Shown here piece after piece: positions 1 through 9,067 of a stretch of 64,000 nt of DNA. Each line of letters starts with the position of its first letter. Position 1 is the stretch's first letter. The DNA is taken from contig NZ_CANMJY010000010.1 of assembly GCF_947498345.1 (NCBI RefSeq), positions 1 through 64,000 of the forward strand, written 5' to 3'. Source of the DNA: an uncultured Winogradskyella sp. GTDB taxonomy: Bacteria; Bacteroidota; Bacteroidia; Flavobacteriales; Flavobacteriaceae. The notes under the pieces were generated by a model. It saw nothing but the letters and a program-made list of their open reading frames with translations. It was not told the origin of the DNA and ran no database searches. Position numbers and translations under genes: made by a program.

Positions 1-1302
1 GGTGAAGCCGACTTAGAAGATATGGTTGTAGGTTCAGGCACAATTATTTACGAAGCGACCTATGCGATCACCCAGGCGGATATCGATGCAGGTATCGTAA
101 CGAACCAGGCGATAGCCAGTGGCACAGATCCCTTAGGTGGTGGTGTTACAGATGATAGTGATGATCCAACAGACCCAACAGGAACAGATGATCCAACCGA
201 TACAGAAATAGTACAGGTACCTATGATAAGTCTTATTAAGACTACTTTACCACTTGCTGACACTAATGGAGATGGTATTGCTGGAAGCATAGATGATATT
301 ATATCTTATGTATTTATTGTAGAAAATACAGGTAATGTAACCCTAACAAATATTGAAGTACAAGATGCACTTCCAGGATTAAATCTAATTGGAGGGCCTA
401 TCGCTCAGTTGTTACCTGGTGAGATTGATGATACAACATTTACAGCGACGTATCAGATTACCCAGATAGATTTGGATATTGGGTTTGTTACTAACTCTGC
501 AACTGTAACTAGTGAAGGACCAGGTGGTGATTTAGGTGATCCTGCAGATGATGTTAGAGACACAAGTGATGATCCTAATGATAATAATGATAATGACGAT
601 AATGGAGATGGTGAACCAGATGACCCAACAGTGACTCCTGTAAATTCAATCTTTGATTTAGAGGTTACTAAAGTTGTAGATGAATTGCGACCTGTAGTGG
701 GTGACGAAGTTATATTTACCATTGAGGTAGCCAATATTGGAAATGTTACAGCAACCAATGTAGTTATAAACGAACAAATACCTAATGGTTATGTGTTTGT
801 GTCAGCAATTACAACTACTGGAACTTATTCAGAATTTGATGGAGAATGGATTGTAGGTCAGTTAGATCCTGATCAGGTGGAAATTCTTCAAATTACTGTA
901 GAAGTACTTGGGTTTGGAGATTATACTAATACTGCATTTGTTGGTAACGCCGATGGAGGATCTGATGTAGATCCAAGTAATGATGAAGATACAGCAGAAG
1001 TTGATCCAATATGTTTGACCATTTATAACGAATTCTCACCAGACGGAAATGGTATAAACGAAACGTTTGTAATTGATTGTTTAGAACGATTCCCTAACAA
1101 TAAACTTGAAATCTATAATAGATGGGGTAATATCGTATATAGTAAAAAAGGATATCAGAATGATTGGACAGGAACTTCTAACGGAAGGACCGTAATCAAT
1201 CAATCTGATGAGTTACCAGCTGGGACGTATTACTATGTTCTTAATCTGGGTGATGGTTCAGAACCAAGAGTAGGTTGGGTATATGTAAATAGACGAAACT
1301 AA
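1..1302 (+). CDS. T9SS type B sorting-domain surface protein with DUF11 repeats (3' part only)
   Basis: The reading frame is open from base 1, so the true start lies outside the window. What remains is about 433 residues. It contains repeated extracellular beta-sandwich modules of the DUF11/conserved-repeat type (phrases such as [18 protein letters not shown] and [19 protein letters not shown]). Asp-rich linkers (for example [17 protein letters not shown]) separate the modules and may bind calcium. The C-terminal about 85 residues ([29 protein letters not shown]) are the gliding-motility-associated type B sorting domain that directs export by the type IX secretion system. A PorP/SprF gene follows 28 bp downstream, the usual partner of type B cargo. 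Function is probably adhesion or cell-surface structure, which is inference. Confidence 0.9.
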   Translation, partial: GEADLEDMVVGSGTIIYEATYAITQADIDAGIVTNQAIASGTDPLGGGVTDDSDDPTDPTGTDDPTDTEIVQVPMISLIKTTLPLADTNGDGIAGSIDDIISYVFIVENTGNVTLTNIEVQDALPGLNLIGGPIAQLLPGEIDDTTFTATYQITQIDLDIGFVTNSATVTSEGPGGDLGDPADDVRDTSDDPNDNNDNDDNGDGEPDDPTVTPVNSIFDLEVTKVVDELRPVVGDEVIFTIEVANIGNVTATNVVINEQIPNGYVFVSAITTTGTYSEFDGEWIVGQLDPDQVEILQITVEVLGFGDYTNTAFVGNADGGSDVDPSNDEDTAEVDPICLTIYNEFSPDGNGINETFVIDCLERFPNNKLEIYNRWGNIVYSKKGYQNDWTGTSNGRTVINQSDELPAGTYYYVLNLGDGSEPRVGWVYVNRRN

Positions 1303-1330
1303 TTAACACTGAATAATAAAATATATTAAA

Positions 1331-2257
1331 ATGATACATAAATCATCGATATTAAAAGGATTAGTAGCTTTAGTGTTTATACTACTTAGTGCTAATAGTT
1401 TTGCACAGCAAGATCCTCAGTACACGCATTATATGTACAATACACTAAGTGTTAATCCAGCCTATGCAGGGCAACGTGAAACACTAAGTGTTGTTGGATT
1501 ACATAGATCGCAATGGGTTGGAATTGATGGAGCACCGCAAACACAATCTTTAAGTATTCATTCACCTTTACGTAATGAGCGTATCGGTTTAGGTTTAAAT
1601 ATTGTAAGTGATGCTTTAGGTCCTGCAAGAGAGAATTTTGTAGATGCTAACTTTTCATATACCATACCATTAAATGCTAACGATCTAAAATTATCTTTTG
1701 GAGTAAAAGGTGGTCTACATATTTTAAATACTGATTGGAGTAAAGGAAGATTTCGAGATACTGATCCAGCTTTCGAAAACAACTTAAGTTTAACTTCACC
1801 AATGGTAGGAGCAGGTTTGTATATGCATACCAGAAAATGGTATTTAGGTTTAGCGGTTCCTAATTTTTTAGAGACGGATCATTATGATGATTTTCAAGAA
1901 TCTGTAGCTACTGAACGTATGCACTTTTATGCTATTGGAGGATATGTGTTTAACTTAAGTGAAACCTTAGAGCTTAAGCCAGCCTTTTTAGTTAAAGGTG
2001 TTTCGGGAGCTCCACTAATAGCAGATATCTCAGCTAATTTTTGGTATAAAAAGAACTTAACTGCTGGTTTGGCATGGAGATGGGATGATTCTGTAAGTGC
2101 TCTAGTAGGCTTTCAAGCTACACCAGGTATGTTTATAGGCTATGGTTATGATTTAACTACAACAGGATTAAATAATTACAATAGCGGAACACACGAAATA
2201 ACTTTAAGATTTGAAGTGAAACGATTAGGTAGAATTTTATCACCACGCTTCTTTTAA
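1331..2257 (+). CDS. PorP/SprF family type IX secretion membrane protein
   Basis: This 308-residue protein has an N-terminal signal peptide ending near SFAQQ. It also has the family hallmark after it (QDPQYTHYMYNTLSVNPAYAG), followed by alternating beta strands typical of an outer-membrane barrel. PorP/SprF proteins are outer-membrane partners needed for secretion or surface attachment of particular type B sorting-domain cargo. It sits between such a cargo gene (28 bp upstream) and an OmpA-family gene (10 bp downstream), so the three look like one operon dedicated to that cargo. Which cargo it handles is inferred from position only. Confidence 0.92.
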   Translation: MIHKSSILKGLVALVFILLSANSFAQQDPQYTHYMYNTLSVNPAYAGQRETLSVVGLHRSQWVGIDGAPQTQSLSIHSPLRNERIGLGLNIVSDALGPARENFVDANFSYTIPLNANDLKLSFGVKGGLHILNTDWSKGRFRDTDPAFENNLSLTSPMVGAGLYMHTRKWYLGLAVPNFLETDHYDDFQESVATERMHFYAIGGYVFNLSETLELKPAFLVKGVSGAPLIADISANFWYKKNLTAGLAWRWDDSVSALVGFQATPGMFIGYGYDLTTTGLNNYNSGTHEITLRFEVKRLGRILSPRFF

Positions 2258-2267
2258 AAATATAACT

Positions 2268-4247
2268 ATGAGAACAATTTCAAGATATATATGTGTAGCA
2301 TTTGTAGGTATGATTACTTTATCTACTTATGCCCAAAACGGAAAGATAAAAAGTGTCGAAGATGACTACAGAGACTTTGCTTATGTTAAAACGAGTGAAG
2401 TACTTCTAGAAGTCGCCAATAAAGGTTATAAGTCTGCAGATCTTTTTCAAAAGTTAGCGAATTCCTACTATTTTAATAATGATATGGTGAATGCAGCTAA
2501 ATGGTATGGTGAGTTAATGATTATGAATGAAGTTATAGATCCCGAATACTATTTTAGATATGCCCTGGCACTTAAAGGCATTGAAAATTATGAAGACTCA
2601 GATAAGTGGATGAAGAAGTTTAATGAGCTAAAACCAGATGATTTAAGAGGAAAAGCTTTCCTCTCTAAAGTAGATTATAAGTCTAATATTGAAGAATTGA
2701 GTAGAGATGATATTGAGCCTCAAAATTTAGAAATTAACACAGAGCTTTCAGATTTTGGAACTACAGAATATGAAAACGGAATTGTATTTGCTTCAGCTAG
2801 AGGCGGAGGGCGTAAATACCGCTGGAATGAAGAACCGTATTTAGATTTATATTCAGTTGAAAAAACGGATGATGGATTTGGTGAGGTTAAGGAAATTGAT
2901 GGAAAAGTAAATACAAAATACCATGAGTCTAGTGCTGTATTTTCACCTAATGGAAAGTATATGTTCTTTACAAGAAATAATTTCTTCAAATTAAAGTATA
3001 AAGAAGATGAAACAGGAGTTAATAGATTACAATTGTATAGAGCGACTTTGAGTGAGGATGGTACTTGGGATGAAATTCACAAGATTCATTTTAATAGTGA
3101 AGATTATAGTGTAGCACATCCAGCTTTAAACCTTACAGGATCGAGATTGTATTTTGCTTCAGATATGCCGGGAACTTATGGGCAATCAGACATTTTTGTA
3201 GTAGATGTTAATGATGACGGTACACTTGGTGAGCCCGAAAACTTAGGTTCTTCAATTAATACTGAAGGTCAGGAGTCATTTCCTTTTGTAGACACTAGTG
3301 GTAACTTGTTTTTTTCTTCAACCGGATTTCCAGGCTTAGGCGGCTTAGATGTATTTAAGTCCGAAGAATTAGACCAAAAGGTAAGTGTGGGTTCTAACAG
3401 AAATTTTCCTATTGAAAATGTAGGTAAACCTGTAAATAGTATTGCAGACGATTTTGGCTATTATGAAAACTTAGTCACTAAACGTGTGTACTTTAGTTCT
3501 AATAGAGAAGGAGGAAAAGGTAGCGATGATATTTATACATTCGAGGTTCCGGAATGTAAGCAACTGGTTGCGGGAACAGTACAAGATAAAAATACAGACA
3601 ATCTAATAGCTGATGCTACGGTAATTTTATTCGATGGTAAAGGAAATGAGCTTCAACGTAAAACTGTTGGTGTTGATGCTGCTTTTGAGTTTGAGCTCGA
3701 ATGTGAAAAAGAATACTTAATTAGAGGAGAAAAAGAAACCTATGCCTCTGACGAAAAACGTTTTACTACACCAAAGCGTAAGCAGGAATTACAACTACAG
3801 TTATTGTTAGAGAAAGACGAACAAGAAATTGAACCTTGTGACGATTTAGCTAAGATACTTGATATACCAATTATCTATTTCGATTTTGATAAATCTAATA
3901 TTAGATACGATGCAGAAATTGAATTACAGAAAGTATTAGCGGTATTGAACAAATACCCAACCATGACTATCGACATTCGTTCGCATACAGATTGTAGAGG
4001 ATTAGCAGACTATAATGAAAGGTTATCCGAAAGAAGAGCACAATCCACACGCCAATACTTAATTGATAATGGGATTGCTGCCAACCGATTAACAGCTAAA
4101 GGTTATGGTGAGTCACAGTTAGTTAACGATTGTGGTTGTGAACCAACAAATACATCTGGTTGTTCCGAAGAAGAACATCAATTAAATAGACGAAGTGAAT
4201 TTATTATTACAAGTATTAATGGTAAATCTTGCGACGATAAAGAATAA
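2268..4247 (+). CDS. OmpA family protein with TPR and PD40 propeller (PorE-like)
   Basis: This 659-residue protein has a signal peptide ending about residue 22. TPR-like helices follow at about 40-130 (SYYFNNDMVNAAKWYGELM), then a WD40/PD40-type propeller at about 140-420 (repeated SPNGKYMFFTR, GSRLYFASDMPG, GNLFFSSTG motifs). A carboxypeptidase-regulatory-like domain spans about 435-510. The C-terminal OmpA peptidoglycan-binding domain has the signatures IYFDFDKSNIR and LSERRAQSTRQYLIDNGI. This architecture is shared with T9SS PorE-type proteins that tether outer-membrane machinery to peptidoglycan. It is the last gene of the cargo-PorP-OmpA set and is followed by a strong terminator. Confidence 0.9.
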   Translation: MRTISRYICVAFVGMITLSTYAQNGKIKSVEDDYRDFAYVKTSEVLLEVANKGYKSADLFQKLANSYYFNNDMVNAAKWYGELMIMNEVIDPEYYFRYALALKGIENYEDSDKWMKKFNELKPDDLRGKAFLSKVDYKSNIEELSRDDIEPQNLEINTELSDFGTTEYENGIVFASARGGGRKYRWNEEPYLDLYSVEKTDDGFGEVKEIDGKVNTKYHESSAVFSPNGKYMFFTRNNFFKLKYKEDETGVNRLQLYRATLSEDGTWDEIHKIHFNSEDYSVAHPALNLTGSRLYFASDMPGTYGQSDIFVVDVNDDGTLGEPENLGSSINTEGQESFPFVDTSGNLFFSSTGFPGLGGLDVFKSEELDQKVSVGSNRNFPIENVGKPVNSIADDFGYYENLVTKRVYFSSNREGGKGSDDIYTFEVPECKQLVAGTVQDKNTDNLIADATVILFDGKGNELQRKTVGVDAAFEFELECEKEYLIRGEKETYASDEKRFTTPKRKQELQLQLLLEKDEQEIEPCDDLAKILDIPIIYFDFDKSNIRYDAEIELQKVLAVLNKYPTMTIDIRSHTDCRGLADYNERLSERRAQSTRQYLIDNGIAANRLTAKGYGESQLVNDCGCEPTNTSGCSEEEHQLNRRSEFIITSINGKSCDDKE

Positions 4248-4271
4248 CTTTTACGATTAAATAAAAGATTC

Positions 4272-4305
4272 AAATAGCCGTTTAAAAATTGAACGGCTAT
4301 TTTTT
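4272..4305 (+). terminator. Rho-independent terminator after the T9SS operon
   Basis: The arms AATAGCCGTT and AACGGCTATT (about 4273-4282 and 4292-4301) pair perfectly around a 9-nt loop and run into a T tract. The hairpin lies 25 bp after the OmpA stop codon. Confidence 0.85.
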
Positions 4306-4340
4306 ATGAATTCCTTTACCATTTTTAAAGCTTTAGTCAT

Positions 4341-4348
4341 TAATTTTG
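4341..4348 (+). promoter_or_regulatory. Bacteroidetes -7 element for idi-queD-manA
   Basis: TAATTTTG matches the TAnnTTTG consensus and is 4 bp upstream of the idi ATG. The mRNA would therefore be almost leaderless. A poor -33 match (TTTAC near 4315) lies upstream. Confidence 0.5.
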
Positions 4349-4352
4349 CTCT

Positions 4353-4880
4353 ATGACAGAAGAACAAGTCATCCTTGTGGATGAAAACGATAATCAGATT
4401 GGTTTAATGCCCAAAATGGAAGCGCATGAAAAAGCACTTCTTCATCGTGCGTTTTCAGTTTTTATATTTAATGATGAAAACGAATTGATGCTTCAACAAC
4501 GTGCATTACATAAATATCATTCGCCAGGCCTTTGGACAAATACCTGCTGTAGTCATCAACGTGATGGCGAAACTAATTTAGAAGCAGGTAAAAGACGACT
4601 GCAAGAAGAAATGGGGTTTGTAACCGACTTAAAAGAATCGACATCTTTTATATATAAAGCACCTTTTGATAATGGTCTAACAGAGCATGAGTACGACCAT
4701 ATTATGATTGGTAATTATAACAAAGCACCAAATATTAATGTAGATGAAGTCGCAGATTGGAAATGGATGTCACCAGAAGCGGTGAAAGTAGATATGGCAT
4801 TACATCCTCAAAATTATACAGCTTGGTTTAAAATTATATTTGAGAAGTTTTATGAATTTATAAACGTCAATAACTTATGA
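4353..4880 (+). CDS. idi: Isopentenyl-diphosphate delta-isomerase, type 1
   Basis: This 175-residue Nudix-fold enzyme interconverts isopentenyl and dimethylallyl diphosphate in isoprenoid synthesis in the cytoplasm. Visible signatures are the start VDENDNQIG, the catalytic cysteine region LWTNTCCSHQR and the Nudix-like helix GKRRLQEEMGF. A conserved EHEYDH segment holds metal/catalytic acidic residues. Length fits the family (about 170-180). The stop overlaps the next start (ATGA at 4877-4880), so it is translationally coupled to queD. Confidence 0.95.
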   Translation: MTEEQVILVDENDNQIGLMPKMEAHEKALLHRAFSVFIFNDENELMLQQRALHKYHSPGLWTNTCCSHQRDGETNLEAGKRRLQEEMGFVTDLKESTSFIYKAPFDNGLTEHEYDHIMIGNYNKAPNINVDEVADWKWMSPEAVKVDMALHPQNYTAWFKIIFEKFYEFINVNNL

Positions 4881-5287
4881 AAGTGACTGTACATAGAAAA
4901 GCACACTTCAATGCAGCCCATAGACTTTATAGAAAAGATTGGAGCTTCGAAAAAAATGATGCTGTTTTTGGGTTATGTAATAACCCAAATTTTCATGGGC
5001 ATAATTATGAACTTATAGCAAGTGTTACTGGAGAGATAGATCCAGAAACAGGTTATGTTATAGATGTAAAGATTTTAAAAGATATTATTAAGTCTGAAGT
5101 AGAGGATGCTTTTGATCATAAAAATTTAAATGTCGAAGTGCCCGAATTTAAAGACTTAAACCCTACTGCAGAAAATATTGCAGTTGTAATCTATAATAAA
5201 ATCAAGGCTAAATTAGATTCTAAATTTCATTTAGAAATTACACTTTACGAAACACCTCGTAACTTTGTAACCTATTCTGGTGAGTAA
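4877..5287 (+). CDS. queD: 6-carboxytetrahydropterin synthase (QueD/PTPS family)
   Basis: This 136-residue enzyme is of the 6-pyruvoyl-tetrahydropterin synthase family. It converts dihydroneopterin triphosphate into 6-carboxytetrahydropterin, an early step to queuosine. The zinc-binding histidines are visible in FNAAHRL and FHGHNYEL. The catalytic cysteine is in FGLCNNPNFHG and the Asp-His pair in DAFDHKNLN. The start overlaps idi by 4 bp. Grouping with idi and manA is probably for co-expression rather than a shared pathway. Confidence 0.92.
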   Translation: MKVTVHRKAHFNAAHRLYRKDWSFEKNDAVFGLCNNPNFHGHNYELIASVTGEIDPETGYVIDVKILKDIIKSEVEDAFDHKNLNVEVPEFKDLNPTAENIAVVIYNKIKAKLDSKFHLEITLYETPRNFVTYSGE

Positions 5288-5291
5288 TTTT

Positions 5292-6263
5292 ATGAAACGT
5301 ACTTTATATCCATTAAAGTTTCAACCCATTTTAAAAGATAAAATATGGGGAGGAGAAAAGCTTATTAAACAGTTTAATAAAAAATCTAATTCAAAACAAT
5401 TGGGTGAAAGTTGGGAAGTAAGTACTGTTTCTGGTGATATTTCTGAAGTTTCTAATGGAGAATTAAAAGGTGAAACTTTAAAAGACCTTATAGAGCACTA
5501 CAGAGCAGATTTATTAGGTAAAAAAAATCATGAACGTTTTGGTAATAACTTTCCATTGCTTGTAAAGTTTATTGATGCTAAAGAAGATTTAAGTATACAG
5601 CTTCATCCTGACGATGAGTTGGCTAAAAAACGCCATAATTCTTTTGGCAAAAATGAGATGTGGTATGTAATGCAAGCTGATAAGGATGCTAATCTCATTG
5701 TGGGTTTTAATCAAGAAATGGATAAGCAAACTTATCTAAAAAATCTTGAGAATAAAACACTTACCAAGGTTTTAAATTTCGATAAGGTAAAAGAAGGAGA
5801 CACTTATTTTATTGAAACTGGTCGTATTCATGCTATTGGTGCAGGTGTTCTATTAGCTGAAATTCAGCAAACGAGCGATATAACCTATCGTGTTTATGAT
5901 TGGGATAGGATTGATGATAAAGGTAATATGCGTGAGTTACATAATGATATTGCTATTGATGCTTTTAGGTTTGATATGAATGATGATTTTAGGATGAAGT
6001 ATAAAAAGCAAAAAAATGTGGCAAACAAAATTATAAGTTGCCCATTTTTTACAACGAATTATTTAGAATTGAATGCAGATATTGAAAAAGAAAACAAAGA
6101 AGATTCATTTTTAATATATATGTGTGTTGAAGGTGAAGTTAAAGTTTTAACAGATAACACAACAGATATAATTTCTAAGGGTGAAACAATTTTGATTCCT
6201 GCTGTAATTAAGCATTTTAAATTAAAAACTAAAGACGCAAAACTTCTTGAAGTTTATGTTTAA
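5292..6263 (+). CDS. manA: Mannose-6-phosphate isomerase, class I
   Basis: This cupin-fold zinc enzyme interconverts mannose 6-phosphate and fructose 6-phosphate, feeding GDP-sugar and surface-glycan synthesis. Motifs include LKDKIWGGEKL at the N-terminus and the metal-binding IQLHPDDELAKKRH, near residue 95. The pattern GRIHAIGAGVLLAEIQQTSD carries the conserved active site. A GTG at 5280 would also open the frame and overlap queD. The ATG at 5292, 4 bp after the queD stop, gives the start expected for the family (MKRTLYPLKF) and is preferred. Confidence 0.93.
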   Translation: MKRTLYPLKFQPILKDKIWGGEKLIKQFNKKSNSKQLGESWEVSTVSGDISEVSNGELKGETLKDLIEHYRADLLGKKNHERFGNNFPLLVKFIDAKEDLSIQLHPDDELAKKRHNSFGKNEMWYVMQADKDANLIVGFNQEMDKQTYLKNLENKTLTKVLNFDKVKEGDTYFIETGRIHAIGAGVLLAEIQQTSDITYRVYDWDRIDDKGNMRELHNDIAIDAFRFDMNDDFRMKYKKQKNVANKIISCPFFTTNYLELNADIEKENKEDSFLIYMCVEGEVKVLTDNTTDIISKGETILIPAVIKHFKLKTKDAKLLEVYV

Positions 6264-6304
6264 AACTTCAAAATTAAATTCGGATTATTAATATAAGGAT
6301 TTAT

Positions 6305-6312
6305 TACATTTG
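6305..6312 (+). promoter_or_regulatory. Bacteroidetes -7 element for the small helical protein gene
   Basis: TACATTTG fits TAnnTTTG and lies 25 bp before the ATG at 6338. A partial -33 element (TTCGG near 6279) lies 22 bp further upstream. Confidence 0.5.
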
Positions 6313-6337
6313 TACCTTAATAAATAGAAAAATTATC

Positions 6338-6607
6338 ATGGCAAATAAAAGAGATTTAAAAAAGGATATCAACTATGTTTTTGGAGATATCATTGAAGCA
6401 GTTTATTATTGGGAATTAGAGAATACACAAAAACCAACTAAGGAAAGTGATGCCATTATTGATGATGCTTTTGCTGGTTTTGATGAATTGATTGCTCGCG
6501 TAAATGATCGAAGTATAGAGGACGCTAAATCGCATTTTAAGGCTATTAATAACGATTTAGAAGCAAAAGGTAGAGCTTTAATAGATCGTATTAATAAATT
6601 GAAATAG
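6338..6607 (+). CDS. Small conserved helical protein of unknown function
   Basis: This 89-residue soluble protein has no signal peptide or membrane segment. It is rich in charged residues and predicted helical throughout (MANKRDLKKDINYVFGDIIE start, VNDRSIEDAKSHFKAINNDL near the end). I do not recognise a named domain, although proteins of this look are common in Flavobacteriaceae. It has its own promoter and a strong terminator, so it is a stand-alone transcription unit after manA. No function is assigned. Confidence 0.8.
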   Translation: MANKRDLKKDINYVFGDIIEAVYYWELENTQKPTKESDAIIDDAFAGFDELIARVNDRSIEDAKSHFKAINNDLEAKGRALIDRINKLK

Positions 6608-6631
6608 TTATATAATATTTTAATATTAAAT

Positions 6632-6665
6632 AAAAACCAACCATTCTCATGGTTGGTTTTTTTAT
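6632..6665. terminator. Bidirectional Rho-independent terminator
   Basis: AACCAACCAT and ATGGTTGGTT (6635-6644 and 6649-6658) form a perfect 10-bp stem with loop TCTC, flanked by A-rich and T-rich tracts. It separates the convergent genes ending at 6607 (+) and 6711 (-). Confidence 0.88.
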
Positions 6666-6710
6666 GGTAACCTTTTATAGAAACCTAACGGAAATAAATT
6701 AGAATATTTT

Positions 6711-7421
6711 TTATTCCTCAGATGCTCTTTTTAAAATAATATCATTTAACTTCTTTCCATATAATGAATTTTTAACGTTTTCAGTTAAACCATTATAAAC
6801 GGAATCAATATAAACTGGGTTTGCTGCCGGAATTTTATACAATGCTAAATAAGGTGCAATCATATTATCCTTATGATTTAACGCAAATTGAATGGTATAA
6901 GAATACTTACGTCTCAATAAGGTTTCAGAAAGCTTGTTGAGTGAATCTAAAGCAATACTGTCATTGTCCTTTTGGGCTAAAAAGCTGGCTTCAATAAGGT
7001 CAAGGTTTTGTTCATTGTATTTAGACATTACTTTGGTGTACTCATTCAATAAATCTTGTTGTTGAGAACCTTTTATTTCAGCATCAAAATTAAAATTCTT
7101 TAATGATGTTTTAATTTCTGTTACACCTTTATCTGCCAGGAAAGGAATAAAATGTTCTTCACCATCGTTTTTAAATAATTTAAGATAGAGTAGAATAGGC
7201 TCTTCAATATTGGTTTGCAAAGTAAATTCTGGTTGACCATTAATTACCACAGAGTCTAAATCTATAATAGTTGAGTCACCTTCTTTTTGAAGATATACAA
7301 CACCTTTTTTAAGGTTCTTAATATTACCTTTTAAAGTAAAATTAGCTTCCTTGTCTTTTTCACAAGAAAACATCATTATACCTATAATAATAAGGCTAAA
7401 AACTTTGTTTAATTTTAACAT
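6711..7421 (-). CDS. DUF4369 domain lipoprotein
   Basis: This 236-residue protein has a lipoprotein signal peptide. The lipobox ends FSCEKDKE with Cys at about residue 20. It is followed by the DUF4369 beta-sandwich (FTLKGNIKNLKKGVVYLQ, then a short extracellular/periplasmic strand pattern) up to about residue 115 and a helical tail. In Bacteroidetes DUF4369 commonly precedes thioredoxin-like (TlpA/ResA) domains. Here the thioredoxin domain is absent, so this is the stand-alone form. Probably an envelope lipoprotein of unknown role. Confidence 0.82.
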   Translation of the reverse strand: MLKLNKVFSLIIIGIMMFSCEKDKEANFTLKGNIKNLKKGVVYLQKEGDSTIIDLDSVVINGQPEFTLQTNIEEPILLYLKLFKNDGEEHFIPFLADKGVTEIKTSLKNFNFDAEIKGSQQQDLLNEYTKVMSKYNEQNLDLIEASFLAQKDNDSIALDSLNKLSETLLRRKYSYTIQFALNHKDNMIAPYLALYKIPAANPVYIDSVYNGLTENVKNSLYGKKLNDIILKRASEE

Positions 7422-7473
7422 ACGTTATTTACATAAATTGGTGTGCAAATATCTTACTTTGAAATTAAAAACA

Positions 7474-8829
7474 CTAGCCAGCTGCTGCAATTTTCATCAA
7501 CTCTGCACAGAGTATAGCTCCATAAGTTCCGACAACATAGCCAAATACAGCAAGTAAAGCCCCAACAGTTGCTAGTGAGGGATGGAAAGCTGCAGCCACA
7601 ACAGGTGCTGATGCTGCTCCACCAACATTAGCTTGACTACCAACAGCTAAAAAGAAATATGGTGCTTTTATGAGTTTAGCTACTAAGATTAGGAGTCCTG
7701 CATGGATGGCCATCCAAACCAAACCGATTAAAATTAATCCTGGATTTTCAAGAATTTTACCTAAATCCATTTTCATACCAATAGTAGCCACAAGAATATA
7801 AATGAAGACACTTCCAACTTTACTGGCTCCTGCACCTTCATAATTTTTAGCTTTGGTGAAGGATAATAATACACCAATTAAAGTTGCAATAGAAATCAAC
7901 CAAAAGAAACCACTACCAAAAGATGATAACGCACTTTTAGGGTCACTTACAGCTTTAAAATTATCTTTAAGGAATACCGAAATATGGTCAGCACCAAAGT
8001 GGGCAATACCAACAGCACCAAAAGCAATTGTTAATATTATTATGAGATCAGAAGTTGATGGAATACGTGTAATTTTATCACTAAACGCTTGCACTTTATT
8101 TTGCAATTCGTCAATAGCTGTATTGTCTGCTTTTAACCAATTATCAATCTTTTTGCGCTTACCAATTCCTAAAAGAATTAAAGCCATCCAAATATTGGCA
8201 ACAACAATATCTACAAGTACCATTCCTCCATATAATTCCTGGTTAAATTCATAGATTTCTAACATAGCAGCTTGGTTGGCGCCACCACCAATCCAGCTTC
8301 CAGCTAAAGTCGCTAACCCTCTCCATGTCGCATCAAAACCAGCACCTCCAACGGTTTCTGGTGAAAATGAAGAAATTAGTAAAATAGCTATGGGACCACC
8401 AATAATAATACCTGCTGTTCCTGTAAAAAACATTACCAAGGCTTTCCAGCCTAAATTAAAAATGGCTTTTAAATCTATACTTAAAGTTAGAAGTACTAAT
8501 GATGCAGGTAATAAATAGCGACTGGCAATGAAATAAGTTTTAGAAATCTCATCTGAAATTAAACCTAAAGAATTAAATATTGCAGGAATAAGGTAGCACA
8601 TTAAAAGCCCTGGAACTATTTTATAGAAATAATACCAGTAACCCGATTTTTTTGATTCTGTTAAAAACACAAAACCTAGTGCTATCATTAAAAGACCAAA
8701 AACTATTGCATCATTAGCAAAAATTGGATCTTTTGGCTTTTCATAAAAAAAGTACATTAAAATTGAAGTAATTGCAATCAATAAGACTGTTAAAATGAAA
8801 GCCAGGATATATTTGCTTTTAGAATTCAT
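7474..8829 (-). CDS. DUF819 family integral membrane protein
   Basis: This 451-residue polytopic membrane protein has roughly 10-12 hydrophobic segments. Gly/Ala-rich segments characteristic of the DUF819 family are present (LATLAGSWIGGGANQAAMLE; AVGSQANVGGAASAPVVAAAF). The family resembles gluconate/anion-type permeases in its inverted-repeat pattern, but the substrate is not known. It ends 52 bp upstream of the DUF4369 gene on the same strand. Membrane localisation is certain from sequence and a transport role is inference. Confidence 0.88.
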   Translation of the reverse strand: MNSKSKYILAFILTVLLIAITSILMYFFYEKPKDPIFANDAIVFGLLMIALGFVFLTESKKSGYWYYFYKIVPGLLMCYLIPAIFNSLGLISDEISKTYFIASRYLLPASLVLLTLSIDLKAIFNLGWKALVMFFTGTAGIIIGGPIAILLISSFSPETVGGAGFDATWRGLATLAGSWIGGGANQAAMLEIYEFNQELYGGMVLVDIVVANIWMALILLGIGKRKKIDNWLKADNTAIDELQNKVQAFSDKITRIPSTSDLIIILTIAFGAVGIAHFGADHISVFLKDNFKAVSDPKSALSSFGSGFFWLISIATLIGVLLSFTKAKNYEGAGASKVGSVFIYILVATIGMKMDLGKILENPGLILIGLVWMAIHAGLLILVAKLIKAPYFFLAVGSQANVGGAASAPVVAAAFHPSLATVGALLAVFGYVVGTYGAILCAELMKIAAAG

Positions 8830-8865
8830 AGAGATAATTTCTGCGCAAAATACAAAAATTAAAAA

Positions 8866-8896
8866 CTAAAAAAGTGACCATTTCTGATCACTTTTC
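8866..8896 (-). terminator. Terminator overlapping the end of the Arc-like gene
   Basis: Read on the minus strand, AAAAGTGATCA, a GAAA loop and TGGTCACTTTT are followed by T residues. The upstream arm contains the stop codon of the Arc-like gene (8888-8890), so the SPFH operon ends exactly here. Confidence 0.75.
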
Positions 8897-9067
8897 ACCT
8901 TCAGGTTTTTCTTTCTTTTTTGGCTGCCTATTATGTTCTTTTAAGTACTGCATCAACATCCATTCTATTTGTCCATTGGTACTACGAAATTCATCCGCTG
9001 CCCATTTCTCAACAGCTTTTAGCATATCTTCATTGATGCGCAACGCAAATGCTTTTTTCTTAGCCAT
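8888..9067 (-). CDS. Arc-like ribbon-helix-helix DNA-binding protein (59 aa)
   Basis: A short ORF of 59 codons starts with ATG at 9067. It reads MAKKKAFALRINEDMLKAVE, then KWAADEFRSTNGQIEWMLMQ and a basic tail. The beta strand FALRI followed by two helices, with the turn RSTNGQIEWML, is the Arc/MetJ ribbon-helix-helix pattern. Such a protein would bind DNA as a dimer of dimers. Its ATG overlaps the stop of the upstream membrane-protein gene by 8 bp, showing translational coupling. Last gene of the SPFH-DUF4177-membrane protein-Arc operon. Its operator is unknown; autoregulation of the operon would be an obvious guess. Confidence 0.85.
   Translation of the reverse strand: MAKKKAFALRINEDMLKAVEKWAADEFRSTNGQIEWMLMQYLKEHNRQPKKKEKPEGEK

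Noticed and set aside
453..758. Opposite-strand open frames in the Asp-rich surface protein
   Set aside because: They are mirror frames of repetitive Asp/Thr codons and have no family signal.
5280..5291. GTG start of manA at 5280
   Set aside because: It overlaps queD and adds four residues not typical of the family; the ATG at 5292 fits better.
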